Positions 39,713-48,215 of a stretch of DNA of 64,000 nucleotides are shown here, piece after piece (positions within the stretch are counted from its first letter, which is position 1; each line of letters starts with the position of its first letter). Under the pieces are notes generated by a model. That model saw nothing but the letters and a program-made list of their open reading frames with translations, ran no database searches and was not told the origin of the DNA. The position numbers and the translations under genes were made by a program. Source of the stretch: Crocinitomicaceae bacterium (GTDB lineage: Bacteria > Bacteroidota > Bacteroidia > Flavobacteriales_D > Crocinitomicaceae); the NCBI GenBank assembly GCA_017983465.1, contig JAGOBK010000009.1, forward strand, positions 1 to 64,000, in the 5' to 3' direction.

Positions 39713-41074
39713 ATGAAACTTGCTGCTCAGGATCCAATTTGTGCACTTGCCACCGCGAATGGCATTGGTGCGATTGCACTCATTCGAACATCTGGACCAC
39801 ACTCAAAATCACTGGTCTCGAAGCTATTCTCCAAAGACCTAAGCATCCAAAAAACACATACCGTTCATTTGGGTTGGCTTTCGAATCTGGAAGGAGTCCG
39901 TATTGATGAAGTTTTAGTCACATTATTCGATGACGGAAAAAGTTTCACGGGTGAAGAAAGCGTAGAAATCGCTTGTCACGGTTCGATTTACATCCAACAG
40001 CAAATTTTGCAAGCACTTGGAAGCGTAGGCTTTCGCATGGCGGAACCGGGTGAATTCACCCAACGTGCATTCTTAAACGGACGCATGGACTTGTCCCAAG
40101 CAGAGGCAGTAGCTGATTTAATTGCCTCACAATCGAAAAACGCGCATGAAATTGCCTTGAAACAATTGCGTGGAACCTTTTCGAGCGAACTACAAGAATT
40201 ACGCGAGAAGCTGATTCACTTTGCTTCTTTGATTGAATTGGAGCTCGATTTCGCGGAAGAAGATGTAGAATTTGCCGATCGTAGCGCTCTAAATAACATG
40301 GTCGCAGAGGTTTTGCACATGGTCCGACGTTTAGCTTCTTCCTTTCAACTTGGAAATGCGATTAAAAACGGAGTTCCAGTAGCCATTGTCGGCGCGCCAA
40401 ATACCGGAAAGAGTACCTTGTTGAATCAATTACTCGGCGAAGAGCGTGCGATTGTCTCCAACATTGCTGGAACGACACGCGATGTCATTGAAGAAACCTT
40501 GAACATCGACGGAATCTTATTTCGTTTAATCGACACCGCCGGAATCCGTGAAACCACAGAGACCATCGAAGCCATGGGAATTGAACGTTCCCAGCAGAAA
40601 ATCCAACAAGCGAAAATTGTTTTGTGCTTAGCTGATGCTTCCGATTCCGAAAACCTAGACGAAACCGAAGCGTGGGTAAAAGATTTGCGTGAAAAACACC
40701 CCGAAAAGCATGTTTTACTGTTGACGAACAAAGTCGATTTAGACGCATCACGATTGACAGAGAGCTTACAAATCAGCGCTTTAACCGGAACTGGAATCAA
40801 CGAATTAAAAGAACAGTTAGTGAGTTGTGTTTTGGGTGATTTCAACATCCAAGAAGAGACGATTGTATCCAACGCACGTCATTTCGAGTCACTACAGAAC
40901 ACTGACGAAGCTTTAAGCAAAGCCCAAGAAGGATTGCACATCGGCACAACCGGAGATTTCATCGCGATGGACATCCGCACGGCGATGCGTCACCTCGGAA
41001 ACATCACGGGTCACATCGACGTGGATACAGATATCCTTGGATCCATCTTTAGTAAATTTTGTATCGGTAAATAG
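39713..41074 (+). CDS. mnmE: tRNA uridine-34 modification GTPase MnmE
   Basis: 453 residues. N-terminal tetrahydrofolate-binding domain (ICALATANGIGAIALIR), helical domain, and an inserted G domain with G1 GAPNTGKST, G3 DTAG and G4 TNKVD. The C-terminal FCIGK carries the invariant cysteine. With MnmG it places carboxymethylaminomethyl or related groups on U34. The start fits the family exactly. Confidence 0.97.
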   Translation: MKLAAQDPICALATANGIGAIALIRTSGPHSKSLVSKLFSKDLSIQKTHTVHLGWLSNLEGVRIDEVLVTLFDDGKSFTGEESVEIACHGSIYIQQQILQALGSVGFRMAEPGEFTQRAFLNGRMDLSQAEAVADLIASQSKNAHEIALKQLRGTFSSELQELREKLIHFASLIELELDFAEEDVEFADRSALNNMVAEVLHMVRRLASSFQLGNAIKNGVPVAIVGAPNTGKSTLLNQLLGEERAIVSNIAGTTRDVIEETLNIDGILFRLIDTAGIRETTETIEAMGIERSQQKIQQAKIVLCLADASDSENLDETEAWVKDLREKHPEKHVLLLTNKVDLDASRLTESLQISALTGTGINELKEQLVSCVLGDFNIQEETIVSNARHFESLQNTDEALSKAQEGLHIGTTGDFIAMDIRTAMRHLGNITGHIDVDTDILGSIFSKFCIGK

Positions 41075-41097
41075 CACCTACACAAAAAACCAAATCT

Positions 41098-41295
41098 TTA
41101 GTACTGCATTTTTTTCATCCAAAGGATCATCACGTAAACCAGTGATACGGCGAACAATCCAAGAATGAAACCTTTGTAGGATAGAAAAAATTCGGAAAAA
41201 GTAGATCCGATGTACAAATAAGCTGCAGCAATACATACTTTCAGTGGAATGAACTCTGCATTCGTCCAAGTCATTTTTTTGTTAAGGAAACTCAT
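41098..41295 (-). CDS. Small two-helix membrane protein
   Basis: 65 residues. Two hydrophobic segments, about 17-36 (PLKVCIAAAYLYIGSTFSEF) and 42-58 (GFILGLFAVSLVYVMIL), with charged ends. No recognised family. Plausible because it fills the space between mnmE and a lipoprotein gene with no better alternative and has a good membrane pattern. Confidence 0.5.
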   Translation of the reverse strand: MSFLNKKMTWTNAEFIPLKVCIAAAYLYIGSTFSEFFLSYKGFILGLFAVSLVYVMILWMKKMQY

Positions 41296-41389
41296 AAGAT
41301 GGAATTTTAATGGTTAGACTAAAGATAGACTAATTCCATTTTCCTAAAAATGACTTTTCTCAGGTTTTAGTTAAGTAACAGATATTCAG

Positions 41390-41397
41390 TATATTTG
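41390..41397 (+). promoter_or_regulatory. Candidate -7 element of lipoprotein gene
   Basis: TATATTTG fits TAnnTTTG, 27 bases before the ATG at 41425. No clear -33 TTG at the expected distance. Confidence 0.4.
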
Positions 41398-41424
41398 ATT
41401 GTCTAACCTTTTAATTTGTAAATC

Positions 41425-41862
41425 ATGACAAAACGAACATTGAGTTTTTTCGCCTTATTACTATTGGTTTTTTCAACCTTCAGTTGCAACAAGGATAAAA
41501 AATTAGAAATTACCTATCCCACTGCTGGAATGTACGGAACAAATTTACTGGCATTCACAGGTGATTCGGTATTAACGAGTCCAGAAACCTATTCTTTCCA
41601 TGCGGATCTAGGAACCAAAGCGACCTTGAAAGTTGTTATTACAAAAATTGAGACGCCAGGAACAACACCCAATGCAGTTTGGTTTTTTGATAGTGAAGAT
41701 GGTTGGAATGTCGGTGAATTCAATGGAACAAGCCAACAATTCGAAGCCACCAAAACCGGCGCGATCGATTTAAACATGGTTTTTATGAATACGGGAACAT
41801 GCCGCATCGATTTCTATGAAAATTCTTCTTTAGTTACGAAATCGAAATTGATAAGTTGGTAG
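41425..41862 (+). CDS. Lipoprotein of unknown function
   Basis: 145 residues. Signal peptide ending in a lipobox (VFSTFSC, Cys at about 20) followed by charged residues. The mature part is beta-rich (FTGDSVLTSPETYSF, AVWFFDSEDGW). Monocistronic, between a small membrane protein and the nuclease. No domain recognised. Confidence 0.75.
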   Translation: MTKRTLSFFALLLLVFSTFSCNKDKKLEITYPTAGMYGTNLLAFTGDSVLTSPETYSFHADLGTKATLKVVITKIETPGTTPNAVWFFDSEDGWNVGEFNGTSQQFEATKTGAIDLNMVFMNTGTCRIDFYENSSLVTKSKLISW

Positions 41863-41905
41863 GAATTTGAAAACCAAATTCAATAAATAGAAAGAAATGA
41901 ATTTC
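41863..41905. other. Two inverted repeats between convergent genes
   Basis: GAATTTG-AAAAC-CAAATTC (41863-41881) and AGAAAT-GA-ATTTCT further right lie between the lipoprotein stop and the nuclease stop. No run of T follows, so they are at best weak terminators. Confidence 0.35.
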
Positions 41906-41924
41906 TCGACATTGTTTCGAACTA

Positions 41925-42953
41925 TTAATTATTCAAATAATCTTTAGCAATTTCAGTAATTTGTTTGCTCATTGCAACGATATTGTCAATGTCATCTGCA
42001 GGAATTTTAGTGCCGCTGCCTCCAATTTCGAGAAAGTGTTTTTCTTTAGATGATGTGATCTTAGCAATAATTTTTCGTTGATTGTCATCAACTAAAATAT
42101 TGAAACTGTTTTTTTGATCTCTGTAGGAAATTCTGGTTGAATCAATCTTTTTAACTGAATTAAGAATAATAGTTTTGATGGAATGATAAATTTTTAATTC
42201 CATTCCAGTGGTTATCACAAAGTTCCCACTTTTTGATTCTTCCTCAATTAATTTTGGTAAAACTTGTTGTATTGAATTGGAATTAATTAATCCTCTCAAC
42301 TTATCTTTTATTGTATCATTCATCCTTTTTCCCGGCATTCTGGCAAAAATGGCTTTAATTAAATCATCCGAAGGATTTAACAATTCTTCACTTAGCGCTC
42401 CATTAAATCCTTCTAGGAAAAAGGTATCTTGTGCTTCATCTAAAATTTTGGTTATAAAATTATCGGGAGTACTTTTATGAAACTGCGCGAAAAGTCCAAT
42501 TTTGTTATTATCTATTTCAGTGAAATCAATAACCATAAATGGATTAGAATGTAGTTTATTCTTTTCTAAATATTCTGCATAAAAACGCCATTCCATTCCA
42601 TTGGTAAGTATCCCAATTTTTGAACCCTCTGTATGACTAAAGTAACCATTCAGTTGATCCCCTTCTTTATCGGTTAATTTTTTCCCGTATTTTTTGCACT
42701 CAATAATTATTTCAGGTTTTTTACCCCTAACAATTAGACCAATGTCAGCTTTATCATTCTTTTGACCCCATCCTGCATTAATTTCTGTTAACATATCTTT
42801 TGGGTCTCTACTATAACCAATTATTTCTAGTAATGGTTCAATTAGATACATTCTAGTTTTAGCTTCATCAGTACATTTCAAATCCATACCTAAGAAATCA
42901 AACTTCGCAAAGCTTTTTTTTACTGCACTTAAAATTCTTTTATCTACGTTCAT
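41925..42953 (-). CDS. Orphan restriction-type nuclease, HsdR N-terminal-like PD-(D/E)XK domain
   Basis: 342 residues. The first half resembles the N-terminal nuclease domain of type I restriction subunits: TRMYLIEPLLEIIGY, then Asp70 in DKADIGLI and E-C-K at 85-87, the PD-(D/E)XK triad, then GILTNGMEWRFY. The second half (about 170-342) is unrecognised and might bind DNA. No methyltransferase, specificity or translocase gene is adjacent. The sequence is visibly more A+T-rich than its neighbours, suggesting acquisition. Divergent from a small HTH gene. Confidence 0.75.
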   Translation of the reverse strand: MNVDKRILSAVKKSFAKFDFLGMDLKCTDEAKTRMYLIEPLLEIIGYSRDPKDMLTEINAGWGQKNDKADIGLIVRGKKPEIIIECKKYGKKLTDKEGDQLNGYFSHTEGSKIGILTNGMEWRFYAEYLEKNKLHSNPFMVIDFTEIDNNKIGLFAQFHKSTPDNFITKILDEAQDTFFLEGFNGALSEELLNPSDDLIKAIFARMPGKRMNDTIKDKLRGLINSNSIQQVLPKLIEEESKSGNFVITTGMELKIYHSIKTIILNSVKKIDSTRISYRDQKNSFNILVDDNQRKIIAKITSSKEKHFLEIGGSGTKIPADDIDNIVAMSKQITEIAKDYLNN

Positions 42954-43018
42954 GATTTACGAAATTTATTATTTGATGATTTTTCTTTCTGATTCTAACA
43001 AATCTACAATAAAAGTAA

Positions 43019-43052
43019 AATAAAACAACCGAAAGTGTGTAATAAAACAACC
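43019..43052. repeat. Two 12-base direct repeats between nuclease and HTH genes
   Basis: AATAAAACAACC occurs at 43019-43030 and 43041-43052, start to start 22 bases, about two helical turns. Each is followed by a GTGTGT-containing stretch. They lie in the divergent intergenic region 45 bases before the HTH start, a good place for an operator. Confidence 0.55.
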
Positions 43053-43096
43053 TATTTTATGGGTGTGTGTTTCACAGCATTGCGGAATTTTGCTTC

Positions 43097-43387
43097 ATGG
43101 AAGAATTCAATATTGGTGCACAAATTAAAGCTGTTTTGGAGTCCAAAGGGATGTCTGTGACAGAGTTTGCGAAGCGCATCAATAAATCCAGAGAGAATTG
43201 TTATTCCATTTTTGCAAGAAAGACCATCGATACGGGATTGTTGCAAACGATTAGTACCGTTCTAGCGCATGATTTCTTCATGCAATTCAGTTCTTCTTAC
43301 CATCAGATGTCCGAGGAAACGCAAAAACTGCGCGACGAAAATACCATCCTCAAAGAATACTATTCCCTACTGAAAGGGAAGGAATAA
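43097..43387 (+). CDS. Small HTH (XRE-like) DNA-binding protein
   Basis: 96 residues from the ATG at 43097; an upstream GTG at 43067 is rejected. The helix-turn-helix spans about residues 8-60: IKAVLESKGMSVTEFAKRINKS then ENCYSIFARKTIDTGLL in which the recognition helix would lie. The C-terminal third (SEETQKLRDENTILKEYYSLL) is a heptad-like coiled coil, probably for dimerisation. Size and position facing the nuclease resemble a restriction control protein, but it could be an independent regulator. A GAATTTTG box sits four bases before the ATG. Confidence 0.7.
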   Translation: MEEFNIGAQIKAVLESKGMSVTEFAKRINKSRENCYSIFARKTIDTGLLQTISTVLAHDFFMQFSSSYHQMSEETQKLRDENTILKEYYSLLKGKE

Positions 43388-43391
43388 CCCA

Positions 43392-44264
43392 CTAAAAATT
43401 AAAGCTCAAACTTAACTTCGCTCCAGCTTGTGAGTAGTTGAAATTTGGCAAACCTGCACCAAGAGAAACCGGCGTAATGGCTTGACGTAGCACCATGTTC
43501 TTAAAGAAACAAAATTCGAGGTTCCAAGAATGCTTACTGTTGCCAATGAAGGAAAAACCATGTCCGAATTCGAGTCCGATGGAACTCATGGTGACATCGA
43601 ATTCCTTTTGAATGTTGTTCGTATTTGGAGGCATAGTGAGATCCTGAATATCGACCCAATCTTTGGAATTGCGCACGCCGTAATTCAAACGAATCGGAAT
43701 GTATTTAGCAACATTGGATTTCATGCCATCATACTGAAATTGGTAGTTCCCACCAATGGAATAGAATTGATCTAAGCCAGATAGTAACTTCACATCTGCT
43801 CGGAGTCCTACGAAATGCTGACGGCTCAGGTATTTTCCAGCTCCGATAGTCATGCATAACGGCAAGTCGAAAAAGTATCCATTCCCTGATGACCAAATGT
43901 AATAATCGTCGGGAACGAATCCATTATCTGTTCCTGCAGCAAATTGTGTGAGTCCAAGAGTGAAGGAAAACTCATCGCTTTTGCGTGGACGCACTAAGGT
44001 ATCGCGGATACGTTTGCTATACGTTACATTCTCTTCGAAATAATCGTACATTTCTCGGGAAAGTGAATAGTTTCGGTTGTAATTGTCGCGAAAAGTCAAA
44101 TCTCCATCCTTTTGATTGAATTCGATGATTTCACCATAGAGTACTTTTCCTGTTTTCAAATGAACAATGTCATATACGACCACTTGTTTTGGTTTCGTTT
44201 GTGCAAATACGTTTGTTTGCTGTAAACAAATGAAGAAGGTCAAAAGGAGGATGTTTCGTAACAT
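43392..44264 (-). CDS. Exported, probably outer-membrane beta-barrel protein
   Basis: 290 residues with signal peptide (MLRNILLLTFFICLQQTNVFAQ). The mature part starts with a small domain (VYDIVHLKTGKVLYGEIIEF, common in Bacteroidota) and continues with alternating amphipathic strands ending in LSLSFNF, an aromatic C-terminus typical of outer-membrane barrels. Function unknown. Ends four bases from the convergent HTH gene. Confidence 0.7.
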   Translation of the reverse strand: MLRNILLLTFFICLQQTNVFAQTKPKQVVVYDIVHLKTGKVLYGEIIEFNQKDGDLTFRDNYNRNYSLSREMYDYFEENVTYSKRIRDTLVRPRKSDEFSFTLGLTQFAAGTDNGFVPDDYYIWSSGNGYFFDLPLCMTIGAGKYLSRQHFVGLRADVKLLSGLDQFYSIGGNYQFQYDGMKSNVAKYIPIRLNYGVRNSKDWVDIQDLTMPPNTNNIQKEFDVTMSSIGLEFGHGFSFIGNSKHSWNLEFCFFKNMVLRQAITPVSLGAGLPNFNYSQAGAKLSLSFNF

Positions 44265-44329
44265 ATGGACTGATAATTTGCCTTAAAAATAAGTCAAATC
44301 TGTGAATTTTCAATTGCTAGCGGAATCCA

Positions 44330-44337
44330 TATCTTTG
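44330..44337 (+). promoter_or_regulatory. TAnnTTTG box four bases before a GTG start
   Basis: TATCTTTG, then CAGC, then the GTG at 44342. Implies a leaderless transcript. No clear -33 TTG. Confidence 0.5.
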
Positions 44338-44341
44338 CAGC

Positions 44342-44923
44342 GTGTCAAAATACTTAAGCATAGCGAAGATAAGTGAAGGATTCTACAAGGAAAAAGGATC
44401 CAAGTTTTTTGCATTTGCAGTGCCCTGTAAAACGGAAGAGGAAGTCAAGGCGTTTATTCAAGCCAAACGAAAGGAACACCATCAGGCTGTTCATGTTTGC
44501 TCTGCTTTTCGCTTAGGAAGTGACAAGAAATTGTACCGTTCGAGTGACGATGGGGAGCCATCGAATTCCGCCGGACCTCCCATTTTGGGACAAATTCAAT
44601 CCTTTGATTTGAGCAATGTGCTCATTGCTGTCGTGCGTTATTACGGCGGAACCAATTTAGGTGTCGGTGGACTGATCACAGCGTATCGCTCCGCAGCAAA
44701 AGATGCCTTGGAACAAGCGGAAATCATCGAATGTGAAGAGGAAGTGGTGTGGAAACTTCAGTTTTCCTATGCAGATTTACCAAAAGTGATGAAGTCGCTT
44801 AAAGCATTTCCATGCACCGTTTTAAGTCAAGAATTAGCCGAAAAAGGACACATTACGGTGAGTATTCCACTGTCTCAAGAACGACTGATGTCAGAACTGA
44901 CAGAATTTAGAATCAATCCTTAA
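44342..44923 (+). CDS. YigZ/IMPACT family protein
   Basis: 193 residues from a GTG. Family blocks are plain: KEKGSKFFAFAVPC, KEHHQAVHVCSAFRLG, DDGEPSNSAGPPILGQI and VVRYYGGTNLGVGGL. Bacterial members are of unclear function; the eukaryotic relative regulates translation through GCN1. The 3' end overlaps the convergent gene by 11 bases. Confidence 0.92.
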   Translation: MSKYLSIAKISEGFYKEKGSKFFAFAVPCKTEEEVKAFIQAKRKEHHQAVHVCSAFRLGSDKKLYRSSDDGEPSNSAGPPILGQIQSFDLSNVLIAVVRYYGGTNLGVGGLITAYRSAAKDALEQAEIIECEEEVVWKLQFSYADLPKVMKSLKAFPCTVLSQELAEKGHITVSIPLSQERLMSELTEFRINP

Positions 44924-46043
44924 ATTTTTCCTTTTTATACGGGAAGATGTTGGACATTTCCCCAGAGTAATAGAATTCGTAGGCAACGGATCCAAACGTA
45001 TAATCCTGTTCACGAATTTTGAAGTTTGAACCTCCAACCGCTGGATTCTTTTTCGGTATGGATTTATGGTAACCCAAATTGAAAAGCGAAGCCAAAATTT
45101 CTGGACGATTATCAATAGGGAATCCTGCTTTTTCCCATTGCGTTTTGATCTGTTTGATGTAAATCGCCGCATACAAATAGGAATAATAGTGATCCTTGTA
45201 TTGCACCAAGCGTTTCACCCGTACACTCATTGTATCGTTGTGTTGGTTGTTGTAATTGATGGTAGAATCATAGTCCAACAGATGTGCGTATTTGTCCCCC
45301 AAATAATACATCGATGTGGAATCTTTCAAATAGTGTTCGATTCGTTGCGCGGTATTTTCTTTGATACCGGTTACACCATAGGACATATTCGTCTCCAAGG
45401 CCAACGATTTCAAGGGTGCCACGAAATTTTTAAATCGTTCACGTCTTGAGTTGAAAAGTCGAACTTGTTCTCCTACCAGACAGGCAACAATCATACGCGA
45501 TTCCACTCCAGCTGCTTTGGCTGCGGAATCAATATACCGTTTGTCTTTGGCTACTGCTTCTTTGAAGTATTTCCACTCCATGATGTTCATCCAATCGAAA
45601 GCGTTGAGTCCACTTGCTTTGGCATCTAACTTACGATTGGAAATGATACGTTGCAAAGCTTTTTGGTAGGACTTTTTGTCCTTCAGTTTCAAATCGATGG
45701 CCGATAACATTTGCAAGGCCAATTTCTCATCCTTTGAACTCACCCAAGCATCCATAATGTCACTGGCATTCTTTGGATAGTATTCGTTCAATAAGTTGAT
45801 GCGTCCTAAGATTTCACTGCGGTATTGAACGATATTCGAACTATCTATTTTAAACGATTGGTTGTATTTGTCGTGTATTTGTTGATAGTAGCGGTTGTTG
45901 ACATCCACTAGTCCGGCGTCATTAGTCAACTTGAATTTCATGGCTAAAAAGGTTCCCACCAAGAAAAATCCATAAAGAGCAAAACTGTATAGGGTAATTT
46001 GGTAAGGGATTTTAATCCATTTTTTCTGAAAAAAGTCGCGCAT
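44913..46043 (-). CDS. Membrane-anchored protein, possible lysozyme-like fold (DUF1402-like)
   Basis: 376 residues. One N-terminal membrane helix (about 15-36) and a large extracytoplasmic region. At about 195-210 AAGVESRMIVACLVGEQVRLF resembles the catalytic-glutamate helix of transglycosylase-like proteins, and QWEKAGFPIDNRPEILASLFNLGY matches the late region of DUF1402-type proteins. A role in cell-wall processing is inference. Overlaps the yigZ-like gene by 11 bases at the 3' end. Confidence 0.6.
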   Translation of the reverse strand: MRDFFQKKWIKIPYQITLYSFALYGFFLVGTFLAMKFKLTNDAGLVDVNNRYYQQIHDKYNQSFKIDSSNIVQYRSEILGRINLLNEYYPKNASDIMDAWVSSKDEKLALQMLSAIDLKLKDKKSYQKALQRIISNRKLDAKASGLNAFDWMNIMEWKYFKEAVAKDKRYIDSAAKAAGVESRMIVACLVGEQVRLFNSRRERFKNFVAPLKSLALETNMSYGVTGIKENTAQRIEHYLKDSTSMYYLGDKYAHLLDYDSTINYNNQHNDTMSVRVKRLVQYKDHYYSYLYAAIYIKQIKTQWEKAGFPIDNRPEILASLFNLGYHKSIPKKNPAVGGSNFKIREQDYTFGSVAYEFYYSGEMSNIFPYKKEKFKD

Positions 46044-46151
46044 ATTCGATGATTAACAGGGCTTTATACTGATAAGTAAGAAACAAGTTACATTGAGCGA
46101 TATTTCCAGTTAAAAAAGAAGTCGATTTTCTAGGAATGATTAATTTTAACT

Positions 46152-46676
46152 ATGGCTTTAGTGAAAGAATGTCGTGGATTTGTTCCACAATTTGGGGAGG
46201 ACTGTTACCTCGCAGAAAACGCAACAGTTGTTGGCGATGTAATCATGGGAAATGAATGTTCCGTTTGGTTTAATGCGGTGGTTCGAGGAGATGTCAATTC
46301 CATCCGTATGGGAAATCGTGTCAATGTTCAAGATGGTGCCGTGATTCATTGTACCTATGAAAAGACCAAAGTAAATTTAGGTAATCACGTTTCCATTGGA
46401 CACAATGCTTTGGTACATGGTTGTACGGTTGAAGACAGTGTACTGATCGGTATGGGTTCCATCGTGATGGATGATTGTTACATTGAAGCGAATAGCATCA
46501 TTGCTGCTGGCGCAGTACTATTGGAAGGAACACGTGTCGAGTCCTGGAGTATTTACGCTGGAGTTCCGGCGAAAAAAGTCAAAACCTTGAGTCCAGAGTT
46601 ATTTGCTGGCGAGGTGCAACGCATTTCCAATAATTACGTCATGTATTCCGGTTGGTTTAAAGAGAAAAAAGACTAA
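46152..46676 (+). CDS. Gamma-carbonic anhydrase family protein
   Basis: 174 residues, left-handed beta-helix of hexapeptide repeats. Three zinc-ligand histidines are visible in VIHCTYEK, HVSIGHNALVHGC. Members may be true carbonic anhydrases or CoA-linked acyltransferase relatives (PaaY/CaiE); residues needed for the distinction cannot be judged here. Confidence 0.9.
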   Translation: MALVKECRGFVPQFGEDCYLAENATVVGDVIMGNECSVWFNAVVRGDVNSIRMGNRVNVQDGAVIHCTYEKTKVNLGNHVSIGHNALVHGCTVEDSVLIGMGSIVMDDCYIEANSIIAAGAVLLEGTRVESWSIYAGVPAKKVKTLSPELFAGEVQRISNNYVMYSGWFKEKKD

Positions 46677-46699
46677 CTTAAACGTTCAAACGATTGATT

Positions 46700-46840
46700 A
46701 TGAAAACCAAACTAACAACCATCATCTGTGCACTTGGTGCATTCCTTGTATTAAACGCATGTAAAGGCTCAAAGAAAGTTCAGTGTGAGTCCTATAGTCT
46801 TACTCAAACTGTTCAACAGCAAGATCTCGCTTCCAAATAA
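46700..46840 (+). CDS. Very small lipoprotein
   Basis: 46 codons from the ATG at 46700 to TAA at 46838. A basic start (MKTKLTT), a hydrophobic core and a lipobox-like LVLNAC give a mature lipoprotein of about 25 residues with KGSKKVQCESYS. No family recognised. Lies 23 bases after the gamma-carbonic-anhydrase-family gene, so possibly co-transcribed. Confidence 0.6.
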   Translation: MKTKLTTIICALGAFLVLNACKGSKKVQCESYSLTQTVQQQDLASK

Positions 46841-46919
46841 GCAGTTTCGTCGATAATTCCTTTGTTTTTCTTTCTTTCTGAAGGAGAAATCGTAATTTTA
46901 CTCAACTAATTTGAGTACT

Positions 46920-48212
46920 ATGAAATACGATCGAATCGACTCCAATCTATACATTGCGAATAGAAAGAAATTCACCGAACGAATGACAGCTAATACTTTA
47001 GCGGTCTTTAATTCCAACGATATTTTCCCAATCAGTGCAGATAGTACGATGCCGTTTCAACAGCACCGGGATATTTTGTATTTGTCGGGAGTGGATCAAG
47101 AAGAATCCATTTTAGTTCTTTTTCCCAATGCGAGTAATCCAGCGCACCGAGAAGTCTTGTTCTTGAAAGAAACGAGCGACTTAATTGCTGTTTGGGAAGG
47201 AGAGAAATTGACGAAGGAAACAGCTTTTTTAACTTCTGGTATTAAAACCGTTTATTGGTTGCAGCAATTCCCGACCATTTTCAAACAAATGATGGCGGAA
47301 GCGCATGGAATGTATTTAAACACGAACGAACATTTGCGTTCGAATACAGAAGTGGAAACACGTGAAGATCGATTCATCAAACAAGTCAAACAAGATTATC
47401 CAGCACATCAAATGCATAAGTCAGCACCGATCATGCATAAAATTCGTTCCATCAAAGAAGCGGTGGAATTGGAATTAATGCAGCGTGCATGTAAAATTAC
47501 CGAAGCAGGTGTTCGACGTCTATTGGCATTCATCAAACCAGGTGTTTGGGAATACGAAATCGAAGCGGAATTGGCTCATGAATTTTTGCGTAATCGTTCC
47601 AAAGGATTTGCTTATACACCGATCGTTGCCTCTGGAAAAAATGCATGTGTATTGCACTATATTGAAAATAATCAACAATGTCTGGACGGAGATGTCATCC
47701 TTCTCGATGTTGGTGCGGAATACGCTAATTATTCATCGGATCTTACTCGTTGTTTACCTGTAAACGGACGCTTCACTGCTCGACAAAAAGCGGTGTACAA
47801 TGCGGTTTTGCATGTGAAAAACGAAGCGCAAAAATTATTGGTTCCAGGAACAATCATGGCGGAGTACCACAAACAAGTGGGATCCTTGATGGAAGAACAA
47901 TTAGTTGGACTTGGATTAATTTCCATGGATGATATCAAAACTCAAAATCCAGATTGGCCAGCATATAAAAAATACTTCATGCATGGAACTTCCCATTTCT
48001 TGGGACTTGATACACATGATGTTGGAATTTGGCATGAACCTATTTCCGCAGGAATGGTCTTTACGTGTGAGCCAGGAATTTACATTCCAGAAGAAGGTCT
48101 CGGAATCCGTTTGGAAGACGACTTAGTTGTTCAAGCAAGTGGCGCTCCATTTAATTTGATGGGTGATATTCCAATTGAAGCAGAAGCGATTGAAGACTTG
48201 ATGAACGCATAG
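46920..48212 (+). CDS. pepP: Xaa-Pro aminopeptidase (M24B)
   Basis: 430 residues from the ATG at 46920; a TTG three codons earlier is less likely. N-terminal creatinase-like domain and C-terminal pita-bread domain with the five metal ligands in order: ILLDVGAEY, NYSSDLTR, HGTSHFLGLDTHD, TCEPGIY and RLEDDLVV. Removes N-terminal residues before proline; cytoplasmic. Followed after three bases by the alpha/beta hydrolase. Confidence 0.92.
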   Translation: MKYDRIDSNLYIANRKKFTERMTANTLAVFNSNDIFPISADSTMPFQQHRDILYLSGVDQEESILVLFPNASNPAHREVLFLKETSDLIAVWEGEKLTKETAFLTSGIKTVYWLQQFPTIFKQMMAEAHGMYLNTNEHLRSNTEVETREDRFIKQVKQDYPAHQMHKSAPIMHKIRSIKEAVELELMQRACKITEAGVRRLLAFIKPGVWEYEIEAELAHEFLRNRSKGFAYTPIVASGKNACVLHYIENNQQCLDGDVILLDVGAEYANYSSDLTRCLPVNGRFTARQKAVYNAVLHVKNEAQKLLVPGTIMAEYHKQVGSLMEEQLVGLGLISMDDIKTQNPDWPAYKKYFMHGTSHFLGLDTHDVGIWHEPISAGMVFTCEPGIYIPEEGLGIRLEDDLVVQASGAPFNLMGDIPIEAEAIEDLMNA

Positions 48213-48215
48213 TTC

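Noticed and set aside
41925..42953. Complete type I restriction system
   Set aside because: No helicase domain in the protein and no hsdM or hsdS nearby; only the N-terminal nuclease-like part is present.
43019..43052. CRISPR-like repeats
   Set aside because: Only two 12-base copies with a 10-base spacer; no array and no cas genes in the window.
43067..43096. GTG start extending the HTH protein
   Set aside because: Extension is cysteine- and phenylalanine-rich without HTH similarity; the ATG at 43097 begins the expected domain.
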